Source: Olsenella sp. (lineage in GTDB: Bacteria > Actinomycetota > Coriobacteriia > Coriobacteriales > Atopobiaceae). Taken from it: DNA of 56,502 nucleotides. The position numbers were made by a program, and so were the translations under genes. The DNA lies in assembly GCA_022648325.1 (NCBI GenBank), contig JALCMG010000014.1:1-56502 (forward strand), given 5' to 3'. Positions 37,963 through 46,675 of this stretch are shown piece by piece. Numbering within the stretch: position 1 is the first letter of the stretch; each line of letters starts with the position of its first letter. A model generated the notes under the pieces. That model saw nothing but the letters and a program-made list of their open reading frames with translations, had not been told where the DNA came from and did no database searches.

Positions 37963-40304
37963 TAGATCAGCCCCTCCCTCTTGAAGCCCTCAACAAGACG
38001 CTGCGGGGTCATGGGCATGTGGTAGAACTTCACGCCGGTGGCATCGAGAATGGCGTCGCGGATGGCGGGCGCCGGGGAGATGATGGGGGTCTCGCCAACG
38101 GCCTTGTTGCCATAGGGGCCCGTTGGGTCGTCGGACTCGACGAAGTCTGCCTTGAGGTCGGGCAGGTCCATCATCGTGGGGATCTTGTAGTCGAGCAGGG
38201 TGTCGTTGAGCACGCGCCCGGTCTTGGGGTCCACCTGGACCTCCTCGGAGAGGGCGAAGCCAATGGACTGTCCCATGCCGCCATGCACCTGCTGCTCCAC
38301 GAGCTTGGGGTTGATGAGGCGTCCGTTGTCCTGCACGGAGATGATCCTGTTGACCTTCACATAGCCGAGCGGCATGTCCACCGTGACGTCGGCAAAGGTG
38401 CAGCCCGTGGCGATGGCGTTGGTGTGGACGTTGGCGGTGGCGTAGGCGCTTATCTGGTCGTTTGCGTCCATGTTGTAGTAGGCCTCGAGGGCGAGCGAGG
38501 CAAGCGTGCATACCTGGTGGCCCGTGGCGTCCCAGATGGCGTGGTCGCGCAGGTCGAGGCCCTCGCCGGCGGCCGGGTACAGGCGGTGCGCAAACGCGAG
38601 GATCTTCTCGCGCAGCTCTCGGCCGGCCTTCTTGACGGCCGTGCCCGAGACGTAGGTCTGGCGCGACGCGTAGGCGCCGGCGTCATAGGGGGCCACGTCC
38701 GTGTCCTGGAACGAGACGATGTGGACGTCCTCGGTGTCGACGCCAATGGCCTCGGCTGCCATCTGCGAGAAGACCGTGTCGGCGCCCTGGCCAATCTCGG
38801 TTGCGCCCATCTGGAGCTGCACCGAGCCGTCCTGGTTGAGCGTCACGCGAGAGGTTGCCGTCTCGAGCGCAAAAGGCGCGACGGCAGTCTTGTACACGAA
38901 GAACGCGACGCCCACGCCATGGCGGATGGGACCGGTCTCGTTTGCGTACTCGCGCTTCTTCTCGTCCCAGTGGATCCACTCCTTGCCCTTCTCCACGCAC
39001 TGCGGAAGCGTGCAGGTGTGGGCGGCAATGGTGCCACCGGGCGTGAACTCGTCGACGAAGCCCTCGCGGATGCAGTTCTTGAGGCGGAACTCGACGCCGT
39101 CCCAGCCGTTGTCGTAGGCGATGTCGCCCATGAGGCACTCGGCTGTCCAGACGCCCTCGGGCACGCCGTAGGCGCGCATGGCACCCGTGTGCGGGCCGTT
39201 GGTGTAGACGGTCCACGCCTCGCTGCGGGAGGCAACCTCGTTAGTGTGGTAGAGCCAGCGGAACGAGTTAACCGAGTTGAGCACCAGGGCGTGGCCGTGA
39301 TGGATGTAGCCGCCGGTGTTGGACCAGGCGCGGATGGAGCGCGCGTGCAGGAGCATGTCGTCGCCATAGGAGGCCTCGATGTCGAAGGACTTGGGCTGGC
39401 GTCCCGAGGCGTCCCAGAAGAGCTCCTCGCGGGAGAGCTCGAGGCGCACGCAGCGGCCACCGAGCTGCTGGCAGAGCCAGGCGTTCAGCGGTTCGTAGTT
39501 GATGTCCTGCTTGGTGCCAAAGCCACCGCCGATGTAGGGCTTGATCACGCGCACGTCGCCCCAGGGGATGCCCAGTGCCTGGCCGATCACACGACGCATG
39601 ATGTGGGGAATCTGGGTGGAGGCCACGCAGACAATCTTGCCGCCCTCCATGTAGCAGAAGGAGGTGCAGGTCTCGATGTGGACCTGGGATTGCTCGCCAG
39701 TCTCGGTGTGGATGACAACGTGGTGGTACGCCGGGTCGTTGATGGCATCGTCGACGGTCTTGTAGCCGTACTTGGCGAGGTTCTCGGGGCTCGTGAGGGC
39801 GCAGGTGTGGGCCACCAGGTTGTCTGGCTTGATGTCCTGGACAGGGTGCTCGGTGCCCTTGAGCGACTCCTTGGGGTCGTAGACGACCGGCCACTCCTCG
39901 TACTCGACCTTGATCTTGCGGAGTGCCCGGTCGCATGCCACGGTGTCCTCGGCAACGACCACGGCGATGTTGTCTCCGTAGATGCGAATGCGGTCGTCGA
40001 GAAGCTTCCTGTCCGCAAGGTCGCGCTTTTCGGCGTGGCTGTCGGCATACCAGGGGTGACCGGCCACGGGGTAGGGCCTGTCTGGCACGTCGAAGCAGGT
40101 GAAGACCGCCACCACACCGGGAACCTTCTTGGCCTCGGAGGTGTCAATCGAGAGCACCCGTCCGTTGCCGATTGTCGAGTGGAGAATCCTCGCCTCAAGG
40201 CAGGGCTTGGGGCAGAGGTCGTCGGTAAACATGGCACGTCCCGTGACCTTGTCGTACGCATCGACACGCTTGACGGGACGTCCGACCTCCCTCAGCTGTT
40301 CCAT
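37962..40304 (-). CDS. xdhA: Xanthine dehydrogenase molybdopterin-binding subunit
   Basis: The ATG at 40304 (TAGGAGAGGGAG upstream) gives 780 residues. It starts with the small domain MEQLREVGRPVKRVDAYDKV and contains the molybdopterin segments YIGGGFGTKQD, GAMRAYGVPEG and QMGATEIGQGADTVF, ending with GVGETPII-like VGETPIISPAPAI with the catalytic-Glu region. It hydroxylates hypoxanthine or xanthine, or works in the urate-to-xanthine reductive direction. It is first in the Mo-FAD-FeS operon; a regulon-type element lies 31-55 nt upstream. Substrate assignment rests on the purine-gene neighbourhood. Confidence 0.94.
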   Translation of the reverse strand: MEQLREVGRPVKRVDAYDKVTGRAMFTDDLCPKPCLEARILHSTIGNGRVLSIDTSEAKKVPGVVAVFTCFDVPDRPYPVAGHPWYADSHAEKRDLADRKLLDDRIRIYGDNIAVVVAEDTVACDRALRKIKVEYEEWPVVYDPKESLKGTEHPVQDIKPDNLVAHTCALTSPENLAKYGYKTVDDAINDPAYHHVVIHTETGEQSQVHIETCTSFCYMEGGKIVCVASTQIPHIMRRVIGQALGIPWGDVRVIKPYIGGGFGTKQDINYEPLNAWLCQQLGGRCVRLELSREELFWDASGRQPKSFDIEASYGDDMLLHARSIRAWSNTGGYIHHGHALVLNSVNSFRWLYHTNEVASRSEAWTVYTNGPHTGAMRAYGVPEGVWTAECLMGDIAYDNGWDGVEFRLKNCIREGFVDEFTPGGTIAAHTCTLPQCVEKGKEWIHWDEKKREYANETGPIRHGVGVAFFVYKTAVAPFALETATSRVTLNQDGSVQLQMGATEIGQGADTVFSQMAAEAIGVDTEDVHIVSFQDTDVAPYDAGAYASRQTYVSGTAVKKAGRELREKILAFAHRLYPAAGEGLDLRDHAIWDATGHQVCTLASLALEAYYNMDANDQISAYATANVHTNAIATGCTFADVTVDMPLGYVKVNRIISVQDNGRLINPKLVEQQVHGGMGQSIGFALSEEVQVDPKTGRVLNDTLLDYKIPTMMDLPDLKADFVESDDPTGPYGNKAVGETPIISPAPAIRDAILDATGVKFYHMPMTPQRLVEGFKREGLI

Positions 40305-40334
40305 AACAAGCTCCCTCTCCTAGAAACCTGTAAT

Positions 40335-40359
40335 GCTGCATAACAAAATGTTAGTGACC
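40335..40359 (-). promoter_or_regulatory. Purine-regulon element upstream of xdh
   Basis: On the minus strand it reads CACTAACATTTTGTTATGCA, followed by GCATTACAG. It resembles the permease element at 33901 (CACTAA-ATTT-GT-ATG-CA). The remainder of 40305-40540 holds no gene. Confidence 0.5.
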
Positions 40360-40540
40360 CCGCGAGAAGCGGCGGCGCGAGAGCGGCGAATGGTCACAAA
40401 CCGCTGCCGACCGTACATCTATCTGTAATGGTCTCACATACCCTCTGAGCTGGGCGTTATTCATGGAAAAACGCAACGGCTCAAAACGCCAAGAGGCACC
40501 GGGCCTCGTGTGCCCGGCGCCAGCATAACCTAGAGCAAAC

Positions 40541-41824
40541 CTACAGCACGCGCGTACCGGCGACATACTTCTCGACGATGCGCCCGCCCTCCTCGGCGAG
40601 GTACATGTAGCGCTCCACGCGCTCGGCGGGGTTGCACTCGAGCGTCGTGCGCAGACCGGAATCATCCAGTACCAGCACGTCCGCCTCGTAGCCCTGCTCG
40701 AAGGTGCCCACCTTGCCAAAGAACGCGCCGCCGCCAACCGTGGCAATGTAGAAGGCCTCGGCGGTGGAGAGCGGCTTGAGGTTCTGGTCCACCAGGCGCC
40801 AGCGGAGCTTGGAGCAGCCCACCAGGTCGGCCACCGCGCGGAACATCGAGAGCGACGCGCCGCCCGCGACGTCGGTGCCAAGGCCCACGTTCATGCCCTC
40901 GACCAGGTAGCGGCGGATGGGCGCGATGCCCGAGGACAGCTGCATGTTGGACTGCGGGCAGGTTGCGACAAAGACGTTGTGCTTCTTGAGGATGGCGATC
41001 TCCTCGTCGGTCGAGTAGTTGCAGTGGGCCATCACGGTCTTGCCCTCGCCGTCGAGCTGGCCAAAGTGCTCGTAAGTCTGGCCGTAGCAGGTCGACCACG
41101 GCGCAAGCCCGTGCACCCAGTCGATCTCGGAGAGGTTCTCGGAGAGGTGCGACTGCAGGGGCAGTCCTCTCTCCTGCTTGAGCTTGCCCAGGCCCTCCAT
41201 GAGCTCGTCAGAGCAGGTGGGGGTGAAGCGCGGCGTAAGGATAGGCTTGGTGTTGGCGTAGCCCTTGGCCTCGACGTCGTTGAGCCAGCGCACCGTGTCG
41301 GCAAGCGAGGTGGCGGCGTCCTTCTCGCACAGGTAGTCGGGGCTGTTGCGGTCCATGTTGACCTTGCCCACGTAGGTCTTGAGGCCCGTTGCCTCGAGCT
41401 TGTCCATGAGAAGCTCGGTGGGCTCCACGTGCATGGTTCCAAAGACAACCGCGCGCGTTGTGGGCGAGTGGAGAAGGTCGTCGCTAAAGATGTCGTAGGC
41501 ACGCTCGGCGTACGAGAGGTCCGCGTACTTGCTCTCCTCGGGGAAGGTGTGGGTGTTGAGCCACTCGAGGAGCTCGAGGTCCATGCCCATGCCGCGGAAG
41601 CTGTACTGCGGGGCGTGGACGTGAATGTCGTTCATGCCGGGGATGACGAGCCTGCCTGCGTGGTCGATGACGCGAATGCCCTCGTACTCCGCCGGAATCT
41701 GCTGGTAGACGCCCTGGACCACGCCGTCGACAACAACGAGGTAGCCGTCCTTTGCCCACGAGAGCGTGTGGTTGTGGCGCGACCAGACGATGTCGCCCTT
41801 GATTGTAAATGTGTTCTCGTTCAT
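40541..41824 (-). CDS. guaD: Guanine deaminase (amidohydrolase family)
   Basis: The ATG at 41824 (GAGGGGAGTACGTC upstream) gives 427 residues. The metal-binding motif is IPGMNDIHVHAPQYSFRGMG, followed by the guanine-deaminase-specific LLEWLNTHTFPEE. Other ligands lie in LQSHLSEN, VMAHCNYS and GLGTDVAGG. It converts guanine to xanthine and ammonia, feeding the adjacent xanthine dehydrogenase. The related E. coli neighbour SsnA is the main alternative, but the HAPQY and EWLNT motifs favour GuaD. It lies 45 nt downstream of a guanine/hypoxanthine permease, so transport and deamination are probably co-transcribed. Confidence 0.92.
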   Translation of the reverse strand: MNENTFTIKGDIVWSRHNHTLSWAKDGYLVVVDGVVQGVYQQIPAEYEGIRVIDHAGRLVIPGMNDIHVHAPQYSFRGMGMDLELLEWLNTHTFPEESKYADLSYAERAYDIFSDDLLHSPTTRAVVFGTMHVEPTELLMDKLEATGLKTYVGKVNMDRNSPDYLCEKDAATSLADTVRWLNDVEAKGYANTKPILTPRFTPTCSDELMEGLGKLKQERGLPLQSHLSENLSEIDWVHGLAPWSTCYGQTYEHFGQLDGEGKTVMAHCNYSTDEEIAILKKHNVFVATCPQSNMQLSSGIAPIRRYLVEGMNVGLGTDVAGGASLSMFRAVADLVGCSKLRWRLVDQNLKPLSTAEAFYIATVGGGAFFGKVGTFEQGYEADVLVLDDSGLRTTLECNPAERVERYMYLAEEGGRIVEKYVAGTRVL

Positions 41825-41869
41825 GACGTACTCCCCTCTCTTAAATGCGCACAGCGCGTAGGCCACCTA

Positions 41870-43252
41870 CTAGATGAAGAAATACTTGATGCAGAACAGC
41901 ACGAACAGTACCCACATCACGCCAGAGATCTTCTTGCGGTTCTCGGCACCAGAGCAGGCGTTAATTGCCACATAGGAGATGATGCCCAAAGAGATGCCCT
42001 CGGCGATAGAGTACATGAAGGGCATGGCGACAATAGCGACGAACGCAGGCAGGGCCTCGGTCGCGGTGCCCCACTCGATCTGGGTGACGGCGCCAAACAT
42101 CATGAAGCCAACGATGACGAGTGCGGGCGCAGTCGCGAACGACGGAATGGCCAAGAAGATTGGCGAGAGGAACAGCGACAGCAGGAACAGGACGGCCGTG
42201 GTGATGCCGGTGAGGCCGGTGCGGCCACCCTGGGCGATGCCAGCCGTGCACTCGACGGCAGTCGCGGTGGACGAGGTACCGATGAGGCCGGCGAAGGTGG
42301 TGGCAAGGGACTCGGCGAGCAGGGCGCCCTTGACGTTGGGGAGCTTGCCGTTCTCGTCCAGCAGGCCGGCCTTGGAGGCAGATCCAATCAGCGTGCCGAT
42401 GGTGTCAAAGAGGTTGGTGAACAGGAAGGCAAAGACCACCGAGGCAAAGCCAACCGAGAAGAAGTTGGAGAAGTCGAGCTTGAAGGCGATTGGTGCAACG
42501 GAGGGAACCGAGAGGCCGCAGGAGAAGTCGGGCAGGAGGCTCGCGTAACCCGCGTCGGGGTTGGGCACGTAGGCACCCGTGAGCTGGCAGACAATTCCAA
42601 TGCCCCAGGTGATGAGGATGCCCAGCAGGATGTTGCCGCGCACGTTATTGGCCACGAGGATTGCGGTGATGATGATGCCGATAAGGGCGAGCAAGGCCGA
42701 AATGCCCGCAGTCGAGAACGTTCCGGCCTCGATGGAGCCGCGGAACGAGAGCATCGCGACGAGGGTCGACTGGCTCGAGATCACGAGGCCGGAGTTCTTG
42801 AGGCCGATGATCGTGATGAAGAGGCCAACGCCAGCGGTGATGGCGTACTTGAGGTTCATGGGGATGGCGTTGAAGATGGCCTCACGCACGCTGGTGAGCG
42901 AGAGAATCACAAAGATGATGCCCTCGACAAAGATTGCGGTAAGCGCCGTCTGCCAGGAGTAACCCATGCCGAGGCATACCGTGTACGCAAAGTACGCGTT
43001 GATGCCCATGCCCGGTGCCAGAATGAACGGGTAGTTGGTGAGGAGCGCCATCATCAGCGTGCCGATGGTCGAGATGAGGACCGTAGCAGTGAAAAGCGCA
43101 TCCTGTGGCATGCCCGTCGCCGAGAGGACCGAGGGGTTTACCGCGAGGATGTACGCCGCGGTAATAAAGGTAGTGAGGCCGGCAAGAAGCTCGGTCCGCA
43201 CGTTGGTTCCGCGCTCCTTGAGGTGAAAGAGCTTGTCTAGCGTCTGTTCCAT
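41870..43252 (-). CDS. Guanine/hypoxanthine NCS2 permease (AzgA/PbuG type)
   Basis: The ATG at 43252 gives 460 residues, the AzgA/PbuG size, starting MEQTLDKLFHLKERGTNVRTE. About 12-13 helices are visible, with the subfamily motifs ILAPGMGINAYFAYT, ANNVRGNILLGI, FTNLFDTIGTLIG and GTSSTATAVECTAGIAQGG. It imports guanine/hypoxanthine by proton symport. It directly precedes guaD on the same strand. A regulon-type element lies ~280 nt upstream; no guanine-riboswitch core was found in the leader. Confidence 0.92.
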   Translation of the reverse strand: MEQTLDKLFHLKERGTNVRTELLAGLTTFITAAYILAVNPSVLSATGMPQDALFTATVLISTIGTLMMALLTNYPFILAPGMGINAYFAYTVCLGMGYSWQTALTAIFVEGIIFVILSLTSVREAIFNAIPMNLKYAITAGVGLFITIIGLKNSGLVISSQSTLVAMLSFRGSIEAGTFSTAGISALLALIGIIITAILVANNVRGNILLGILITWGIGIVCQLTGAYVPNPDAGYASLLPDFSCGLSVPSVAPIAFKLDFSNFFSVGFASVVFAFLFTNLFDTIGTLIGSASKAGLLDENGKLPNVKGALLAESLATTFAGLIGTSSTATAVECTAGIAQGGRTGLTGITTAVLFLLSLFLSPIFLAIPSFATAPALVIVGFMMFGAVTQIEWGTATEALPAFVAIVAMPFMYSIAEGISLGIISYVAINACSGAENRKKISGVMWVLFVLFCIKYFFI

Positions 43253-43528
43253 GTTCACACACCACTTCCTAGCTCGTGCTTCCGACAGGCTTAGCCCGCA
43301 GGGCGGCCAATGGCCACTCCACAGGGTGCTTACGCTTGATGTGGCGTCTGAAAGGTGCCGCGCTGTTGGGGGACCATCGAGGCCCACTCATGCAGCCATC
43401 GTGACTGCCGGCAGGTGCGCGGTTGAACTGACATTAGAGGTAGGTCGCTTGCTGGCAGGCGTTTTCTCGTCTCGGCAGGTACTGGGCAGCTCCGTTGATG
43501 TGATCGGAGAAGGACTGCGAGGCTAAAT

Positions 43529-43551
43529 GCCTACCAACAAGTTTTGTTATC
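43529..43551 (-). promoter_or_regulatory. Purine-regulon element upstream of the guanine permease
   Basis: On the minus strand it reads GATAACAAAACTTGTTGGTA, followed by GGCATTTAG. The AACAAAACTTGTT part is a near-dyad and TAGGCA matches the ygeX site. Confidence 0.5.
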
Positions 43552-43720
43552 GCACTATTTGTTTTTTGTAATGTCGATATTACCGAGAGATTTCCAGATG
43601 TTGTCGAACAGCCCGCAGACGGTAGGCGACTCTCCGCAAACGGTTGCATATTCTCTGCTGATTGATTGACCGTTATGCATATAGATACCTAACGATTGGC
43701 TGGCCACGCAGCTGCACGGC

Positions 43721-43796
43721 GAGGTCGCTACACATTCGTCGTTCGAATCTGTGGCAACCTGCGCGGGTCACACATTCGTATCCGAATGTGTGACGA
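43721..43796. repeat. Dispersed repeat family A, inverted copy
   Basis: It contains CGCTACACATTCGTCGTTCG, then AATCTGTGGCAACCTGCGCG, then a second stem CACACATTCG/CGAATGTGTG. The first part is the reverse complement of the family A repeats at 10140-10268 with a few differences. The gene-free interval 43253-43921 contains this, a regulatory element and repeat family B. Confidence 0.75.
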
Positions 43797-43831
43797 GACA
43801 ACTCCCCCCAATCTCTCGTAGGGCGAAGGCG

Positions 43832-43896
43832 ACACCGCAGCGATGGTTTTCGATACGCTTCATGCAAAACGGGCCTTAAGGCGAGAAAACGCCGCC
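43832..43896 (+). repeat. Dispersed repeat family B, copy 2
   Basis: GGTTTTCGATACGC, TGCAAAACGGGCCTTAAGGC and a GCGAGAAAACGC stem align with copy 1 at 11314-11385. Confidence 0.65.
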
Positions 43897-43921
43897 TCTC
43901 GACTTCGCAAGAGTTTGGACG

Positions 43922-44389
43922 TCACGCTTCGGAATCGTCCCAGCGATGGGCTCGGCCACCCAGGCGCTTCTCGTCCTCCTTGGCAAGAGAGGCATGGTTG
44001 TTTTCGACAAGCTCCTCCACGGTAGCGCCGCGTCTTCCGGAATACTCCTCGCAGAACCTCATGAGCGGCTCGATGTCATGGGAAGCGGTCTCCCAGATCT
44101 GGTCCCATGAGATACCGGGATAATCATGAGATAGGACGTTCCGAAGCCCGGCAATCTGGTCCTACGGCAGGTCAAAGCGGCGCTTCGTCTCGAAGGTAAG
44201 CCTCGAGGCCTCCTCGCCTATCCTCTGCAGGGAGTAGGCGAGGGCCTCTCCGGCCATCTCTTCCTCTGGTGACGCGGGGCTGAGAATCGCGCTCTCACTG
44301 TAAAGGCCGTTGGAGATTCTCCACTGTATGGTGGATGCCGTCTCCCAGATTTCTACCACCCGCCTGTCATCGTTGCTGCGCACGCTCAT
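43922..44389 (-). pseudogene. HEPN-domain toxin (DUF86) interrupted by an amber codon
   Basis: From the ATG at 44389 the frame reads MSVRSNDDRRVVEIWETAS to RRFDLP, then TAG at 44162-44164. It then continues uninterrupted with DQIAGLRNVLSHDYPGISWD to a TGA at 43922, for 156 codons. The HEPN active motif Rx4H (RNVLSH) lies after the stop, so the truncated product lacks the catalytic site. DUF86 proteins usually have Trp where the TAG stands (P-W-x-x-I-x-G-L-R-N), so a TGG-to-TAG change is the simplest explanation. Its start lies inside the end of the partner MNT gene, the normal MNT-HEPN arrangement. Confidence 0.8.
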
Positions 44390-44740
44390 AGACGCTCACC
44401 CGATCCCTGTCGAAGTTCTCCAGGAACGCCTTCCTAGCCCTTTGCCTGCAGAGCGTGAACACGTCAACGTCGACCCCAAGCGCATCCTCAAGCGCAGACC
44501 GTATCTTGTCCAAGTCGCCGAAGGAAAGCCTCTCTCTCCCTCAACCTGGTCGAGAATGATGTCTATGTCGGAGTCAGGTCGATAGACGCCTCTGGCCACC
44601 GAACCATACAGCCATGCGCGGCGAACCGGGTAGCAGTCAAGAACCGGGGTCGCAATCATGCGGAGACGCTCGACGTAGCTTGGCTCAAGCCTGGTGCGCC
44701 CGTCCCCCATCACGACGCAGTGGCAAATGGTCTGCTCCAC
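44367..44740 (-). pseudogene. MNT nucleotidyltransferase antitoxin, frameshifted in a CT/AG repeat
   Basis: A GTG at 44740 preceded by GGAGGTGA is the likely start; ATGs at 44773 and 44710 are alternatives. The minimal nucleotidyltransferase motif GSVARGVYRPDSDIDIIL (GS...DxD) is intact. After DQVEGE the frame is lost at the (CT)4 run at 44530-44537. Removing one CT unit restores RLSFGDLDKIRSALEDALGV and a C-terminus ending at 44367 that overlaps the HEPN start. By family it AMPylates and so neutralises the HEPN RNase. Both members of the pair are broken, so the module looks decayed, or phase-variable for this gene. Confidence 0.75.
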
Positions 44741-44843
44741 CAAGCTCACCTCCAACGAAGCGAATCTCCCCATTCGATGATATCGTCCCCAAAATCACCG
44801 GTCCACAACGGGAGCGACGCGCCTTTTGCTTCATACAACAAAC

Positions 44844-44905
44844 GGGCCCTCCGGCGTCAATAGCTCGCCGGAGGGCCCAAATGGTACGTACAGAAACGTC
44901 GCTTT
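44844..44905 (-). repeat. Dispersed repeat family B, copy 3 (inverted), with 13-bp stem
   Basis: GGGCCCTCCGGCG (44844-44856) pairs perfectly with CGCCGGAGGGCCC (44866-44878). The minus strand continues the family's GCGACGTTTCTGTACGTACC element. Lying just 3' of the second lipoprotein gene, it may also serve as that operon's terminator. Confidence 0.65.
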
Positions 44906-44918
44906 AGGCATCATGCAC

Positions 44919-46016
44919 CTAGAGCGTGTTCTTCACCGCATCGACCTCGTCGTCGGTGAGGAAGGAATCCGCCTTAATCTGCTCGGAGTACTCCTTGACC
45001 TTGTCCTGGACCTCCTGAGAGACCTTGTCGGAATAGCTGCCGAGATAGACACCGCCGTTGTCCATGTTGGCCTCAATCACGGCGCCGCTGCCAAAGGAGC
45101 CGGACTCGATCTGGTCCATGGCCTGGCCAAACATCCAGTCGGTGACGGTGGAGGTGATCACGCTCGGGTTGTCGGGCCCAACCGAGTCGATGGGCTGCGC
45201 GATGTCGAAGTGCGTGTCCACGCCCGCCTCCTCGAGCGCCTGGCGTGCGCCGTTGTCGACAGCAGAGGCGTCTCCCCACATGACGTCGACGTTGTTGGAG
45301 GCAATCCACTGATCGGTGATGTTGGTGCCAAAGGACGCGTCAGTGAAGCCGGCATCAAAGTTGTAGTGTCCCTCGATCTTGGGGTTCACCTTCTGCGCGG
45401 CGGCGAGATAGGCGGCGTACTTGGTGAGGGTGGTGGGAAGGCGCATGCCGCCGATGAAGCCAATCTGGCCAGTATTGCTCATGAGGCCAGCCACCACGCC
45501 AGCGAGGGCGCCCGTCTGCTTGAGGTTGACCTGGACCGTCTCAACCTTGTCCAAGGTCTCGTAGTCGGCAAGGTCGGTGGACGGGTCGGTGTTGGTCATG
45601 AGGAAGTGCACGTTGGGGTTGGACTCCGCCGCCTCGGCAACCACGTCTCCCCACGCCGAGACAAACTCGTTTCCTGCGGCGATGATGAGGTCTACGTCCT
45701 GGTCGACGTAGGACTGGGCCGCAGAGGCAGCGTCAGCCGAGGCCGTGTTCTCCTTGGGCTCGAGCATCTCCCACTTGGGGTGGTTCTCGATTGCCCTCTT
45801 GAGCGACTCGTAGTGCCCCTGGCCCCAGCCGCCGTCGTTCTTGGGACCGCTGATGACCATGGCCACCTTGTAGCTGCTCTTCTCGCTGGAATCAGCGGAG
45901 TCGGACGGGGAGCTGCTCGAGCTCGATCCGCACGCGGCGAGCGAGAGCCCGCATGCCGCGGCCACGCCAGCCAGCCCAAGCGAAAGTGCGTCCCTACGCG
46001 TAACGTTTGCTGCCAT
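44919..46016 (-). CDS. BMP-family nucleoside-binding lipoprotein (copy 2)
   Basis: This 365-residue protein has an RR-containing signal (NVTRRDALSLGLAG) and a lipobox LAAC at about residues 25-28, then a Ser-rich linker. The mature domain is the BMP/PnrA type: KVAMVISGPKNDGGWGQGHY, LIIAAGNEFVSAWGD, IGFIGGMRLPTTLTKYAAYL, DVMWGDASAVDNGARQAL. BMP receptors bind purine nucleosides or related compounds for ABC import. It is closely similar along its length to the other receptor at 46676, from which it is separated by a deaminase gene, so the two arose by duplication. Confidence 0.92.
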   Translation of the reverse strand: MAANVTRRDALSLGLAGVAAACGLSLAACGSSSSSSPSDSADSSEKSSYKVAMVISGPKNDGGWGQGHYESLKRAIENHPKWEMLEPKENTASADAASAAQSYVDQDVDLIIAAGNEFVSAWGDVVAEAAESNPNVHFLMTNTDPSTDLADYETLDKVETVQVNLKQTGALAGVVAGLMSNTGQIGFIGGMRLPTTLTKYAAYLAAAQKVNPKIEGHYNFDAGFTDASFGTNITDQWIASNNVDVMWGDASAVDNGARQALEEAGVDTHFDIAQPIDSVGPDNPSVITSTVTDWMFGQAMDQIESGSFGSGAVIEANMDNGGVYLGSYSDKVSQEVQDKVKEYSEQIKADSFLTDDEVDAVKNTL

Positions 46017-46058
46017 GATGTTCCTCCCTTATCCCAGGCAGGCCCCTGTTTTCCTGCC

Positions 46059-46556
46059 CTAGTCCCAATAGCCCTCGTGCACCGCAGTCGCCTCGGCTTC
46101 GAGCTCGGGGAACGGCCCCACGACCTCGATGGGCTTCTGGCCAGCCGCAAAGATCTTTCGGCACGGAAGGTCAAACGTCGGGTTCTGCTCGTTTGACCCC
46201 GTGAGTTCAAGAAGCCGACGCTCGGTCATGGCGTACACCACACGCCCCGCGTTTCCCCAGTAGATCGCACCCGAGCACATCGAGCAGGGCTCCGCCGAGG
46301 TGTAGAGCGAGCAGTCCCACAGGAAGGCCTTGTCGTACTTCTGACTCGCACGCTCCATGAGCTGCGTCTCCGCGTGCCCGGTGCACTTGTGGGTCTCTAT
46401 CTCCACGTTCTCCTGCTCGAGAAGGACCTCCCCCTCTGGCGAGACGAGAATGGCCCCAAAGGGGGTGTTGCCGTGCTCGCGCGACCTCCTGGAGACGTCG
46501 ATGGCCCTCCTGAGAAGCGCCACGTCCTCCTCGTGCGAGAACTCCTTGCGCGCCAT
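46059..46556 (-). CDS. CDA-fold nucleoside/guanine deaminase
   Basis: The ATG at 46556 (GGAAAGGGGAGG upstream) gives 165 residues. The zinc site and proton shuttle are visible: CTGHAETQLMER (His, Glu) and SAEPCSMCSGAIYWGNAG (two Cys). The C-terminus EATAVHEGYWD resembles the conserved aromatic C-terminal end of guanine-deaminase-like CDA enzymes, though B. subtilis GuaD and other purine/pyrimidine deaminases remain possible. It lies between two nucleoside-receptor genes, so it probably acts on a purine base or nucleoside taken up by this transporter. It would be a second, unrelated guanine deaminase type in the window if it acts on guanine. Confidence 0.85.
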   Translation of the reverse strand: MARKEFSHEEDVALLRRAIDVSRRSREHGNTPFGAILVSPEGEVLLEQENVEIETHKCTGHAETQLMERASQKYDKAFLWDCSLYTSAEPCSMCSGAIYWGNAGRVVYAMTERRLLELTGSNEQNPTFDLPCRKIFAAGQKPIEVVGPFPELEAEATAVHEGYWD

Positions 46557-46675
46557 GCGCCCTCCCCTTTCCGGCCCAGTGCGGGCCAATGCTCGTGGCC
46601 TATAGGAATGCGGTTCCCCGCGATAGAAGAAGAGGCCGCCCCCGTGCGGAAGCGGCCTCGGAAACATCGCCTGCG

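Noticed and set aside
40541..41824. SsnA instead of guanine deaminase
   Set aside because: The HVHAPQY...EWLNTHTFP motif is typical of guanine deaminase; SsnA remains a weaker alternative.
43253..43528. Guanine riboswitch upstream of the guanine permease
   Set aside because: I looked for the conserved purine-riboswitch core (TATAATC...GATATGG-type loops) and did not find it.
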